A DNA stretch of 64,000 bases from an uncultured Bacteroidales bacterium (GTDB lineage Bacteria; Bacteroidota; Bacteroidia; Bacteroidales; Porphyromonadaceae), in contig CABTZX010000005.1 of NCBI GenBank assembly GCA_902489445.1, forward strand, positions 3,102-67,101, given 5' to 3'. Both the position numbers and the translations under genes were made by a program. This document shows, in pieces, positions 33,956-43,713 of the stretch. The stretch's first letter is position 1, and each line of letters starts with the position of its first letter. Below the pieces are notes generated by a model. It was not told the origin of the DNA. It made no database searches and saw only the letters and a program-made list of their open reading frames with translations.

Positions 33956-36900
33956 CTACTTCACTTCCAGCTGCGCTTTACCTGCCGAGCGAGCGTTGTA
34001 ATCGGGTGCATAGGCGGATTGTACCTCCGTTACGCCGCCAAAGAAGTTTCCTTTGCGGTCAACCGTCGCTTCGTAGCTCAAACGATGTACTCCCTTGGGC
34101 AGGTGTTCAATATAGAAACACTCCTCGGCATCCCTTATTTCGTGGTAAAACGATAGACCTTTTCCGTTAAAGATGTATCCGCTCAGGGTAACTCCCGGCT
34201 CCAAAGCGGCACTTCGCATATCCTTAACCACTACAAAATCCATATCTTGCGCCGCATTGATCAGTAGTTCGACGGTTATTTTATCGCCTTTTTGCAGCGT
34301 ATTTACGGCAAGCGTATCTAATGGCTCCATACGTATGGTTCCGTTGGGCGCGGTGACGGAGCGGAACATTTTACGCGAAACGGCCAGTTCGTTGCTCGAT
34401 GCGGCTTCAATTCCCCGGGCGGGATGGGTGAAAGTGGCGGTTACGGCTCCGCGTGCAATGCCCTTCCCCTCCTTCAGCGCGGTAACGGATTGAGGAACGG
34501 AAGCACCGTTTGCGAGCCAAAGCACCTTGTTGATGGCAGGCGAGCCGCTGCCGGTAGCCGACGGGTCCGCACTGCTTCGGAATACTTCGCCGTCAGGCAA
34601 CGTGAGGGATACCGATCCGTTGTAATCGGTGAGGGAGCCCATTCCGTCGAAAAGAGCGGTCAGCGCGCACAATGTGGATATATCGTCGCCCCAGTTGGCA
34701 GTATGCTTTTTGTTCAGCAACCATACTTTCATTTCCTCCACTTTGGGGGCTTGATCGGGGAAAAGGCTCAATGCTTCGATGGCGGCGCACTGTTCCCGTA
34801 CGCGAACCCAATCGGCGTATTGCCCAAATCCGCTGCTGCTGCGGAGGGTTAGCCCCCTGTCGCCATCGGGAATTAGGTATTCGGCGAGGCGTTCCTGTGC
34901 ACGAAGCGCTTGCGCTGTGTTGCCCGCTTTTTGCAATACAACGATGAAACGTGACAGCACTTTGAGTTGAAGTTGCGGAATTTGCCTTTGCATTTGCCGA
35001 TAAAAGGCATCCGTAGCGCCTTGGCGGCTGGTTAGCTTGTCCGGACGGCAGAGCGCGGTTAGATATAGCCAATCTACTTTTTCGGCATCGGTTAGGAACG
35101 CCTGTTTGCGTAATTCGCTTTGGTAGGCGTTGTTCATCGCTTTTTCAAGATAAGCGTAGGCATCGCGTTGGAGCGCTACAAGCTCTTTATCGAGCTGATC
35201 AACAGGCATTTTAGCCAAAAGAAGCAGCGTGTATTGCGTGATAAACGGGTTCGCCGGCATGCCGGGAAACCAGGAAAAACCGCCTTCCGAGGTTTGTACT
35301 TTGCGTAAGGCAATGAGCGCTCGGCTGCGGGAAGCCTCCATTTGGGTAGAATCGAGTAGTAGCGTGAGCCGATCGATCTGCTCTTTTTCTAAAACGGCAT
35401 CTCGCCGGAAGGGCGTTTTGTCCGTATCGGCAAGGCGTAGATCCGTAGGTTTTGACAAATTGCCCGCAGGTTGTACCCCGGTAGCGGCACGCAATTGGAG
35501 CAAACGACGGAATGCCGGCTGCTCTTTCAGTAGTGATGCGGCTACGCCGTGGGCATAAAGCGTGAGCGCATTGCGGAGTGCGTCCGTTTCGTCAGCGGTA
35601 ATAAGCGCGGGCAATGCATCCAAAGCGCTCCAAAGCGGATTGGCGGTTGCTTCGAGCCGAAGAGTGCGATTTTGCGCTTCCGCACTACCTCCGGAGAAAA
35701 AGGAACCGAGATTTAGCACGCGAGGCACGCCGGGGCGCAACAAGAAAGGTATGCTTTCTATAAACGGCTTACGGATAGCGAATTGAGGCATTAGCCGCTC
35801 CTCGCCGTCACTGATCCTGCCTGCGTCCGCAACGATGCGGCATTTTACCGCCGATTGTCCTTCCGTATAGGGTAATTCAAATGTATAAACGGAATCGGAT
35901 TGCCCCTGTAGCGCAAAGGGTAGTACGCAACTTGTCAGCGGTTGATCGGTTAAAACGTCCAAAATGTCCAACGTAATGTTTCCGCGGAGCGGTTCGGTGC
36001 CTTGATTGTGTAGTTCGGCTGCTACGGTAGAGCGGTCGCCTTCGCGCAGATAGCGTGGGAAGTTAGTGGTAAGCGTTAGATCTTTATTCACCACAAAATG
36101 CTCCGTATGGGTAAAATCTTCCATCGTTTTGTTGTGAGCGAATAGGCACAACTGGTAGCGGGTAAGCGAGTGTGGCAGCGAAAAGGATACCGAGGCATCG
36201 CCTTTGGGGCTTAGTTTTACGAACGGCATCCATACGGCTGTTTCGGAAAAGTCGGTGCGTAACGCATTAGCGTTCGCTTTTGTTGTTTTACTGCCATAAC
36301 CGGTTACCACAACTTCCTGCAGCTGCGGCCCGGAGCTATCATTCTGTGCTTCTACATCCATAGCCGCGGCAGCGGGTCGAGCCGCCTTGGCACACGAATT
36401 CTCCATTTCCGCATAAACGGCTCTTGCTCCATATAGTGAGTCGGAAAGCATTCTTGCTACTCGAAAATCATAAGGCATAAAAAGGTCGAACTGCCAATGT
36501 TCCTCAGCGGATGGCGTGCATTGGCAAACAAGACCTATATAGGTATTCGTTATCCATCCGGGCTCTATAAAGGCGCGGTAAGGCTTGTACGGCTTATAAA
36601 AGGTAAAATGGGGCATTACGTATGATGAAAAGGCATTTAAAGCCGCATCAAACGCCCAAACGGCAAGCTCCGCCGGGTAGCGTGTACCGGTTGAATCTGC
36701 TAGCGAAACCGAAATTTGTACCGTTTCGCCGGGCTGATATTGCTTGCGAAGGAAGCTGACTTTCAGCTCGGGGCGCGGTTGCTCGGGGCGTTTCGTAAGG
36801 ATAAATTCTTCCTGAGCAATATTGCCTTTGCAAATGGAGAATAACTGTAGTCGCGCCTCCGGATAGCTCTTTTCTATCGGAAACTCCATAATGCGCTGTT

Positions 36901-39823
36901 CTTTGTCCAGTACCAATTTTCCGGAGCGGAGATCCTCTTCGGACGTGAAAAGGTACCAGTAGACGGTTCGATCCGGTTCGGCGGAGGAAATGAGTAGTTT
37001 TGCCGGGTTTCCTGCACTATACTCGGTGGAAATGGGGTGGATAAAAAGCATATCGCGGCTCGCTGCCGGTCCGTTATGCAATCCGAATAGAAGAAAATCC
37101 TCCTTCGCTTCGTTCCGTACGCCTTTGTAGTTGGCTGATAGGTAAATACGATAGTATCCATCGGGCAATGCCTTCAAAGCGTGTACATCTATCGGTTGAT
37201 CGCTTTCAAATGTACCGCTCAAAAGTGTTTTTAGAGTATCTGTTTGTGACACAATGCGATACTGACCGCTGAGGGAAAGTAGCTTATCGTTGTACTCTTT
37301 TGCGGTAATGCGCCATTCGGAAAGCTGTTCTTTGGGCTGTTCCTTGGCGAGCGAACTACTCAAATGTACGCGCTCTTTTCCGGTAAAAAAGATATAAGAG
37401 GCGGAATGCGTTTCACCCTCCCGAGAAGTTACGGTAACTTCGTAGCGGAATAGGAGCCACGTTTCGTCCAACCCGGTGCGATTTGTAGCGGCAAAGCGGG
37501 CTGAGTCCGCAGCGGAAAGACGCAAGGCGGGCAACGTAAGGGTAGTGCGCCCGAAGCTATCGGTAGTGAGATTTCCCTCCGCCACGAGATACCGGTCGCC
37601 TTCATCGGCCCAAAAGTAGCGGAAAGGCTCACAAGCAATTAAACGGTAACGAACATTTGCATCCGCCACCGGAGCCGAGCTGTAGCGCCGAACGGATGCG
37701 TTGAGCGTGAGGGCGCGTCCGTAATAGGGCGTGGAAAGAAGCGAATCAATAACGACTTCGTAGGTAGGACGTTTATACGCTTCTACACGAAAATCGGCCG
37801 GCGAGGAGGATTGAAAATTGTTTCCCTCTATGATTATTTGGCAACGAGCCGGAGGCATATCGGCGGGTAATTGCGTAGTGCCTGTAAATGAGCCCATTTC
37901 GTTGGTGGTATAGGTACCCAGATCGGTTCTTTCTCCGGTAGTAAAGTTATACAAAAAGAGCTTTTGTTTGCTGCTCGATAAAGGCGTTTTCTCTTGGTCG
38001 TTAGCGCGAAAAACGATCCCTTTAAACGATACTTTTTGTCCGGGGCGATAGAGCGCCCGATCGGTAAAAAGCGTGTAGGAAAGCGATGTCTCTTTGGATT
38101 TGTTTTCTCTTCCCCAGAAATTGCGCACCATAGGGGCATAGGTATCCTGCTCTGTATAGGCAAGCGTGCGCCAATAGTAGCCTCGTTCCGGTGTGCGAAA
38201 GCGCACTATTCCCTCCTTATCGGCTGTGAATCTGAGCGAAAGTAGCTTTTTTTGGTAATCAGATTGCAATTGTAATGCGGCACCGGCTATCGGTTTGCCT
38301 TCACGAGCATCTACAATCAGCGCTTCGCAGCTATCGCCGGTTGCACGTTTCAAGGAAAGCACGTTCGTAACGTGAAGCATTATTGATTCCGTGCCTTGCT
38401 GCGTTTTCTTCCTAAATGTGGCATCTGTTGGCTGCATTTTGGCCTTAATCAGGTAATGCCCATCGGGGAGAGGCGGCAAAAAGAGGGTAGTATCGTTTGG
38501 TTGGTAATCGTTGTTTTGCGGCAGATCGATAGTGTCGCGGCGGAAAAAGTGTGCCGCTTTCTCCAGAACGGCTAGTTGCTGCCGTTCGGTTTTATGGATT
38601 TGTAGCGTCCGCTCCAGAGCCGCTTTTGCGTCATTTGCACGATAGATGCTTAAGGTAATGCGATCAATACCTTTGTAAGAAACGTCCAGTTCCGGTTGGT
38701 TGCCGGTGAAGCAGACGCCGCCACTTACATACATTTGGAACATCGGTTCCTTTATGGCGCACAAAATCCGCTGGATGCGTTGAGCCGCATGTCCCCTTGC
38801 TTTTTGGCTTAGAATGCGTTCGCACAGCTCTACGGCATCTCGATTTCGATCAGCCTGATAGAGCAGGTCCACTTTATCGGCATATGTTTCGTACAAATAG
38901 TCCGATTGGGGTAGCAAGGAAGTATATTTGTCCAAAAGAGCATCAAGCCACCGGAGGCGCTCGTCAATATCCTCTTTCGGCAAAAACTCCCCACGCAGTT
39001 TTTGGAACATCAGCTTTTCCGCTACGTTGGTTGCTTCCTTTTCTGCCGTAATTAGCTCATACAGACATCGTTTGGGCAGATCGTCCGGTTCAAACGAGCC
39101 TACCTTTATTCCGTTTTGTACGCCATGGCTCAAGGGCGGAAGGTACTCAGGGTGAACTAGGTAGGTGAGTCGCGCCAGGTTTGCCCATTTTGTGGCACAT
39201 AGATTTACCAACCTTTCAAGCAATGAATAGCGTAAATTATGCTCTATTCCGCCACTTGCGTTGCCAAACGTATAGAGGTGTGGATACCTTTTTGTGGATT
39301 CGTGCGTCAAAGAAGCACTTAATGCGGTAAATTGATCCCATTCGCGGCATACTTCCTTGAGGTATTGTGGTGCGCTCCAAAGCTCAATTTGCTCTAACGG
39401 CAGCTCTTCGGTGCGCAACTCGTTCCCTTCGCCTTCGTTATTGGCGTATTCCCTGGCGTACGCTTCGATTAGTACTGCTTTGAGGAGGGCACGGTCGCAC
39501 GCCGGCAACCAAGCCTCATTGCTCTGAGCTTTTAGGCGTATTAATGATTCGGCGGAATCATCGTCTGTTTCCGAAAAGAAGCTCCAAACGGCGGCTTCCG
39601 TATAGTCCGATGCGGCTTTATCACGCTTAGCACCGGTGGAAATGAGCGCCAACTGCTTCCGAAACGTAGCCGGAAGATTTTTCTTTTGTGCTTTTAGGCA
39701 CGCCTGCCAAAGTGCTTCGTATTGCGTTTGTGCCGGTAACATTGCTACTGAAACTATGCTTAATAAAACGATTGTGACCAGTCGTATTGCGAGACTGCTC
39801 CATCTTGTTGCTCCCTTTTCCAT
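33956..39823 (-). CDS. Alpha-2-macroglobulin family protein (thioester-less, Bacteroidetes type)
   Basis: A 1,955-aa protein with an export signal (LVTIVLLSIVSVAML). The N-terminal 500 residues are mainly helical and beta modules; an MG2-like domain begins near residue 585 (YTLFTDRALYRPGQKVSFKG). The A2M domain is near residue 1205 (KLSPKGDASVSFSLPHSLT), followed by a helical thioester-domain-like region (about 1350-1680) and a receptor-binding-like end. The usual CGEQ thioester site is missing: the equivalent region reads LPALITADETDAL. A loop near residue 1174 has VVVTGYGSKT, like the SusC plug start. Probably a periplasmic or surface protease trap or scaffold. A promoter lies at 39856. Confidence 0.87.
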   Translation of the reverse strand: MEKGATRWSSLAIRLVTIVLLSIVSVAMLPAQTQYEALWQACLKAQKKNLPATFRKQLALISTGAKRDKAASDYTEAAVWSFFSETDDDSAESLIRLKAQSNEAWLPACDRALLKAVLIEAYAREYANNEGEGNELRTEELPLEQIELWSAPQYLKEVCREWDQFTALSASLTHESTKRYPHLYTFGNASGGIEHNLRYSLLERLVNLCATKWANLARLTYLVHPEYLPPLSHGVQNGIKVGSFEPDDLPKRCLYELITAEKEATNVAEKLMFQKLRGEFLPKEDIDERLRWLDALLDKYTSLLPQSDYLYETYADKVDLLYQADRNRDAVELCERILSQKARGHAAQRIQRILCAIKEPMFQMYVSGGVCFTGNQPELDVSYKGIDRITLSIYRANDAKAALERTLQIHKTERQQLAVLEKAAHFFRRDTIDLPQNNDYQPNDTTLFLPPLPDGHYLIKAKMQPTDATFRKKTQQGTESIMLHVTNVLSLKRATGDSCEALIVDAREGKPIAGAALQLQSDYQKKLLSLRFTADKEGIVRFRTPERGYYWRTLAYTEQDTYAPMVRNFWGRENKSKETSLSYTLFTDRALYRPGQKVSFKGIVFRANDQEKTPLSSSKQKLFLYNFTTGERTDLGTYTTNEMGSFTGTTQLPADMPPARCQIIIEGNNFQSSSPADFRVEAYKRPTYEVVIDSLLSTPYYGRALTLNASVRRYSSAPVADANVRYRLIACEPFRYFWADEGDRYLVAEGNLTTDSFGRTTLTLPALRLSAADSARFAATNRTGLDETWLLFRYEVTVTSREGETHSASYIFFTGKERVHLSSSLAKEQPKEQLSEWRITAKEYNDKLLSLSGQYRIVSQTDTLKTLLSGTFESDQPIDVHALKALPDGYYRIYLSANYKGVRNEAKEDFLLFGLHNGPAASRDMLFIHPISTEYSAGNPAKLLISSAEPDRTVYWYLFTSEEDLRSGKLVLDKEQRIMEFPIEKSYPEARLQLFSICKGNIAQEEFILTKRPEQPRPELKVSFLRKQYQPGETVQISVSLADSTGTRYPAELAVWAFDAALNAFSSYVMPHFTFYKPYKPYRAFIEPGWITNTYIGLVCQCTPSAEEHWQFDLFMPYDFRVARMLSDSLYGARAVYAEMENSCAKAARPAAAAMDVEAQNDSSGPQLQEVVVTGYGSKTTKANANALRTDFSETAVWMPFVKLSPKGDASVSFSLPHSLTRYQLCLFAHNKTMEDFTHTEHFVVNKDLTLTTNFPRYLREGDRSTVAAELHNQGTEPLRGNITLDILDVLTDQPLTSCVLPFALQGQSDSVYTFELPYTEGQSAVKCRIVADAGRISDGEERLMPQFAIRKPFIESIPFLLRPGVPRVLNLGSFFSGGSAEAQNRTLRLEATANPLWSALDALPALITADETDALRNALTLYAHGVAASLLKEQPAFRRLLQLRAATGVQPAGNLSKPTDLRLADTDKTPFRRDAVLEKEQIDRLTLLLDSTQMEASRSRALIALRKVQTSEGGFSWFPGMPANPFITQYTLLLLAKMPVDQLDKELVALQRDAYAYLEKAMNNAYQSELRKQAFLTDAEKVDWLYLTALCRPDKLTSRQGATDAFYRQMQRQIPQLQLKVLSRFIVVLQKAGNTAQALRAQERLAEYLIPDGDRGLTLRSSSGFGQYADWVRVREQCAAIEALSLFPDQAPKVEEMKVWLLNKKHTANWGDDISTLCALTALFDGMGSLTDYNGSVSLTLPDGEVFRSSADPSATGSGSPAINKVLWLANGASVPQSVTALKEGKGIARGAVTATFTHPARGIEAASSNELAVSRKMFRSVTAPNGTIRMEPLDTLAVNTLQKGDKITVELLINAAQDMDFVVVKDMRSAALEPGVTLSGYIFNGKGLSFYHEIRDAEECFYIEHLPKGVHRLSYEATVDRKGNFFGGVTEVQSAYAPDYNARSAGKAQLEVK

Positions 39824-39855
39824 ATTCTGTTCTCAAAAACAACCTCTCTTTACCG

Positions 39856-39863
39856 CAAATATA
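39856..39863 (-). promoter_or_regulatory. -7 box (TATATTTG) of the alpha-2-macroglobulin gene
   Basis: CAAATATA on the plus strand, 33 bp upstream of the start codon on the minus strand. Confidence 0.65.
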
Positions 39864-40003
39864 CGATTATTCTGCGTAAAAATGGGAAGAAAAGGAGCAA
39901 AAAGCAGCATAGTTTCAGCTGCCCGCAGGCGGTCTATTTTACCCCGCCACCCTTCGTTTTGCACATTGTAGTGCGCACCATCGGGCCGCGGGGCTATACG
40001 CGC

Positions 40004-41449
40004 TTATTCAAGCGAGTAGTAGGAAGCGACCTTTAGTTCGGGCGTTACGTCAATTTGGCGGATCACTCCGTCGGACGAAACTATGTCAAACGTGATAAAC
40101 GGACGGGGCGATTCACCGTTTATGTAGGGGCGGAAGTTGAAAAGGTAGGCAAAAGCGGTTTTGTACTTAGGTTTTGCGAACTGCTTTGCCAGCTTTTTGT
40201 AGTAATCGGCACCCCAGAAGCGACAGTTTTTCAGCCCACTACGCTCGGTAAAGAGCGTCGATTCGTCGCGATAACGAAGCGTTTCCTTGATGAATGAGTG
40301 GTATGCTTTGTTGAGCGCTTCCTTTGTGTCGAGCAATTTGCCGTTAATTGCGGAAATGCGGTCCCCAGCCTTAATGCCGGCTTTATCGGCCGGGCTGCCC
40401 GGTACCACCAGTGCCACCAAGCTGATATCATCGGCATTATAAACAATCCCGGTATAGTTATAACGGCGCGAAACGGCACGTATAGAGGGATTGAGCTCAT
40501 AACGCACAAAGGGGAACTGCATTAACATAACGGGCACAGCGTTGTGTGCGTAGTCCGCTATGATATATTCATGCAAAAAGTGTTCCACTGCCTCGCAGCT
40601 CCATAACATGCGTCCGCTGTTTCGAGCATCGAAAAAGCGAATTCCGAAGGTTAGTACAAAGGGAGCGAGCTGTTTATCTGCGCCCACTTCTAAAAAGGGT
40701 AGTGGCGTTAGGATGCCGCTTTCCGGAGCAATGCGCAGGCAGTTACGTGTAGGGGTACGCTTCGCGAGCTCCGGTTTGTAGAAGGGGTTATTAGCCAAAC
40801 GGTAATAGAAGTCCACCACCACATCGGCATCGCCGGCATCGTAGCGGAGGCCTTTTCGCTCAAGGCTCTGTTTCAGAGCCGCTTTAATTGCTTCGTCTGT
40901 TTCGTCCGATGCGGTTGATTTGGCATTAACAAAGGCAAAGTTCTGGTACGCTTCAAAGCTGGTTTGTCCCTCTTTGCCGGTATCGAAGGGATAAACGATT
41001 ACTCTTTCCGAGGCATCCTCCATGCTGTATAGCGAAAATGCACGCGTCAGCTGCCGTTCATCGATCATATTGTAATCCAAGCAGTAGCGTGGTAGTATAC
41101 GGTTGCTGTGGTGATACGCAAAATTGGATACCGAAAGCCGCGTTTCGTCGTTATTGGGATCGGTCAGTTTGGCTATCAGAGCAGTTTCGTCCATATTGGC
41201 GGTTGGTTCGCCGTTAATACTATCGATAATGTCTCCTACGTTCAATCCGGCACGAGCGGCGGGTGAAAGTGGTTCAACGGACAAAATGACCGGTCGATTT
41301 GCACCCCAGTTTTCGTTGTAACTCAACTGATATTCAAAGCCGATATAGCAGTTTGCCGCGCCTTTTTTCTGAGCATTTGCGGGCAAAACAAGGGTTAGAT
41401 GCGCCACTATGGATAGGAATACGAGCGCGAATAAGCGGTTGATTTTCAT
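40004..41449 (-). CDS. Exported protein with two PDZ domains
   Basis: A 481-aa protein. I chose the ATG at 41449 because it gives a clean signal peptide (ending LVLPANAQ) and overlaps the CinA-like stop by 4 bp (ATGA). A first PDZ domain lies at about 45-130 (VEPLSPAARAGLNVGDIIDSING) and a second at about 345-400 (VVPGSPADKAGIKAGDRISAING). Between them is a DUF4136-like lipoprotein module (about 150-330, DADVVVDFYYRLANNP). No protease catalytic residues are visible. It probably binds protein C-termini in the periplasm or outer membrane. Confidence 0.8.
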   Translation of the reverse strand: MKINRLFALVFLSIVAHLTLVLPANAQKKGAANCYIGFEYQLSYNENWGANRPVILSVEPLSPAARAGLNVGDIIDSINGEPTANMDETALIAKLTDPNNDETRLSVSNFAYHHSNRILPRYCLDYNMIDERQLTRAFSLYSMEDASERVIVYPFDTGKEGQTSFEAYQNFAFVNAKSTASDETDEAIKAALKQSLERKGLRYDAGDADVVVDFYYRLANNPFYKPELAKRTPTRNCLRIAPESGILTPLPFLEVGADKQLAPFVLTFGIRFFDARNSGRMLWSCEAVEHFLHEYIIADYAHNAVPVMLMQFPFVRYELNPSIRAVSRRYNYTGIVYNADDISLVALVVPGSPADKAGIKAGDRISAINGKLLDTKEALNKAYHSFIKETLRYRDESTLFTERSGLKNCRFWGADYYKKLAKQFAKPKYKTAFAYLFNFRPYINGESPRPFITFDIVSSDGVIRQIDVTPELKVASYYSLE

Positions 41450-42000
41450 AACTTGTATCTTGTTAATGGGTTTGTTTCGTGGTATAACGAGCGGAAACAG
41501 AGCGTTAGAGCCGCTTGTACGGCTGTTTGCGTGATGCTGTTTCGGCTTCCTTTTAGGTTGAGGCATTCGGTACGAACCCCCTTTTTTGAGGCAAAAGCGA
41601 GCCAAACGGTACCTACCTTTGTGCCATCGTCCGGTGACAAGGGGCCGGCGGCTCCCGTACTGGCAAGAGCATAATCGGCACTGAATTGGCGCAGCGCACC
41701 TATAGCCATCGCTTCCGCCACGGAGGCGCTAACCACACCGTTGCGTTCAATTTGCTCGGCAGGTACGCATAAAAGCGCGCTTTTAACCGCTTCCGTGTAC
41801 GCAACGATGCTGCCTTTGAACCAGTACGATGCACCGGGATAGCGGCACAGAGCGGAGGCTATGCCGCCCGCTGTACAGCTTTCCGCCGTAACCAGGGTGG
41901 CGTGGCGCGTAAGTAGCTGTGTGGCAATTCGCTCCACAAGGGCATCGCAGATGGGTTGCACGGCGTTAGTGGATGGTAGTTTTGACAAAGGGAACTGCAT
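41446..42000 (-). CDS. CinA C-terminal domain protein (nicotinamide-nucleotide amidase type)
   Basis: 184 aa, only the CinA C-terminal (PncC) domain, without the N-terminal molybdopterin-binding-like domain. TLVTAESCTAGGIASALCR holds the catalytic Ser region, followed by GASYWFKGSIVAYTEAVK, and ALASTGAAGPL plus GTVWLAF are typical. It should deamidate nicotinamide mononucleotide. The ATG at 42000 lies inside the end of tsaD (35-bp overlap). Its stop overlaps the PDZ gene start, so tsaD, this gene and the PDZ gene are translationally linked. Confidence 0.88.
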   Translation of the reverse strand: MQFPLSKLPSTNAVQPICDALVERIATQLLTRHATLVTAESCTAGGIASALCRYPGASYWFKGSIVAYTEAVKSALLCVPAEQIERNGVVSASVAEAMAIGALRQFSADYALASTGAAGPLSPDDGTKVGTVWLAFASKKGVRTECLNLKGSRNSITQTAVQAALTLCFRSLYHETNPLTRYKL

Positions 42001-43000
42001 CGATGGGTGCTTTTTCGCCCCGCAAATGGCTGAAGTAGCCCGCCACGGCCACCATAGCCGCGTTATCCGTAGTATAGGCAAACTTGGGGATGTATACCTT
42101 CCAGCCCAAGCGAGCACCATACTCGAGGAACGCATCGCGTAATCCGGTGTTGGCGGATACCCCTCCCGCTACAGCTACACGCGGTATCTGCAGCTCCTGA
42201 GCGGCTCGTTGCAATTTACCCATCAGAATGTCGATGACGGTGCTCTGTAGCGATGCCGCCAAATCGGCTTTATTCTTTTCGATAAAATCGGCATCGTGTG
42301 CCAATTCGTCCCGCAAAGTATAGAGGAATGAGGTTTTCAATCCGCTAAAACTATAATCGTATCCGCCCACATGAGGCTTAGCGAAGCGGAATCGGTGCGG
42401 ATCGCCCTCGTTGGCGAGCCGATTGATTACGGGCCCGCCCGGGTAGCCTAATCCCATCACTTTGGCGCATTTATCAAAAGCTTCACCGGCAGCATCGTCA
42501 ATGGTTTGACCGATAACTTCCATTTCGTACGGTGAATCCAAGCGAACAATTTGCGAGTTACCGCCCGAAACCAATAGGCAGAGAAACGGAAACTCGGGAA
42601 ATTGCTTGTTCTCCTCACCCTTTTCATACAAAAAGTGTGCCAACACATGCGCCCGAAGATGGTTGATAAAAATGAGCGGTTTGCCTAACGATAGGGCAAA
42701 AGCCTTAGCAAAATTGACTCCCACCAATAGCGAACCGAGCAAACCGGGCCCTGCCGTGCAGGCAACGGCATCAATCTGTTCCTTATTCACACCGGCTCTT
42801 TTGAGGGCTGTAGCTACCACCGGTACTATATTTTCCTGATGCGCTCGGGATGCCATTTCGGGTACTACGCCACCAAACTCGGTATGCACTGCCTGAGAGG
42901 CAGTTACGTTGCTCAGCAGCATACGTCCGCGCACCACGGCGGCACCGGTATCGTCGCAGCTGCTCTCTATTCCTAAAATAAGGGGTTCCTTATCGTTCAT
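41966..43000 (-). CDS. tsaD: tRNA threonylcarbamoyladenosine transferase TsaD
   Basis: About 344 aa. The ASKHA-fold signature ILGIESSCDDTGAAV is at the N-terminus, and VVPEMASRAHQENIVPV follows. The metal-binding His pair is in NHLRAHVLAHF; substrate-binding motifs include VSGGNSQIV, GEAFDKCAKVMGLGYPGG and GGVSANTGLR. It transfers threonylcarbamoyl to A37 of ANN-decoding tRNAs together with TsaB and TsaE. I chose the ATG at 43000; an ATG at 43006 is equally possible. A -7 box is at 43030. It leads the tsaD-cinA-PDZ operon. Confidence 0.95.
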   Translation of the reverse strand: MNDKEPLILGIESSCDDTGAAVVRGRMLLSNVTASQAVHTEFGGVVPEMASRAHQENIVPVVATALKRAGVNKEQIDAVACTAGPGLLGSLLVGVNFAKAFALSLGKPLIFINHLRAHVLAHFLYEKGEENKQFPEFPFLCLLVSGGNSQIVRLDSPYEMEVIGQTIDDAAGEAFDKCAKVMGLGYPGGPVINRLANEGDPHRFRFAKPHVGGYDYSFSGLKTSFLYTLRDELAHDADFIEKNKADLAASLQSTVIDILMGKLQRAAQELQIPRVAVAGGVSANTGLRDAFLEYGARLGWKVYIPKFAYTTDNAAMVAVAGYFSHLRGEKAPIDAVPFVKTTIH

Positions 43001-43029
43001 GCCCATATGCACCTTTTTTCTTACGAGAA

Positions 43030-43037
43030 CAAAGGTA
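43030..43037 (-). promoter_or_regulatory. -7 box (TACCTTTG) of the tsaD operon
   Basis: CAAAGGTA on the plus strand, 30 bp upstream of the tsaD start on the minus strand. Confidence 0.65.
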
Positions 43038-43062
43038 CTATTTTGCGCTCGGAATGTGGCTG

Positions 43063-43713
43063 TTACTCAGGCGGCAGGCGCTTAAATCCGGGAATTGTCC
43101 ACCGGTAGCGATTGGCCAACAGCCTGATACTGAGCACTAAGACGGAAGTAACCAATCCGATGAAGGGGATGCTGAGCGCGGTGAATGAATACAGGAAAAT
43201 ATAGAACAAACCCCCTATAACACAGGCAGAAGCGTACACTTCCTTTACAAAGATATGGGGAATTTCGTTTACCAATATATCCCTGAGCATACCGCCGAAT
43301 GCGCCTGTAATGGTAGCCATAATGGGAGCAACCCAAAGGGGCATTCCCGCTTCGATACTGCGCTGTGCGCCCACTACGGAAAACATACCCAAACCAACCG
43401 AATCGAGGAAGAAAACGAAGTGTTCCACCCGTAGAATATGTTTGCGGAATGCGGCGTATAAAATCAAAGCGAGCATCGTGATAATGAGGTAGATAGGGTT
43501 GGCGAACCAAAATACCGGTATATCCAGCATCATATCGCGCAGCGTACCGCCACCCACCGCGGTAACAAAACCCACTACATAGGTGCCAAACCAGTCTAAA
43601 TCACGCTCTTCGGCAACGCGAATGCCGCTCACGGCGAAAGCAAATGTACCGAGGTAATCGCTCCAAAGCGAGTAGTCGCGGATAAAATCCAATAATGTTT
43701 CATTATTGCTCAT
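43063..43713 (-). CDS. TRIC family (UPF0126) membrane channel protein
   Basis: A 216-aa protein starting at the ATG at 43713, which overlaps the miaB stop (ATGA). It has about seven membrane segments and the two related glycine-rich motifs of the TRIC fold: GTFAFAVSGIRVAEERDLDWFG with AVGGGTLRDMML, and VGAQRSIEAGMP with ITGAFGGMLRDIL. Members form trimeric monovalent-cation channels in the inner membrane. It is cotranscribed with miaB, though no functional link is obvious. Confidence 0.9.
   Translation of the reverse strand: MSNNETLLDFIRDYSLWSDYLGTFAFAVSGIRVAEERDLDWFGTYVVGFVTAVGGGTLRDMMLDIPVFWFANPIYLIITMLALILYAAFRKHILRVEHFVFFLDSVGLGMFSVVGAQRSIEAGMPLWVAPIMATITGAFGGMLRDILVNEIPHIFVKEVYASACVIGGLFYIFLYSFTALSIPFIGLVTSVLVLSIRLLANRYRWTIPGFKRLPPE

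Noticed and set aside
40004..41605. Longer PDZ protein start at 41605
   Set aside because: It would place 52 basic residues before a signal peptide and overlap the CinA-like gene; the ATG at 41449 gives a clean signal and ATGA coupling.
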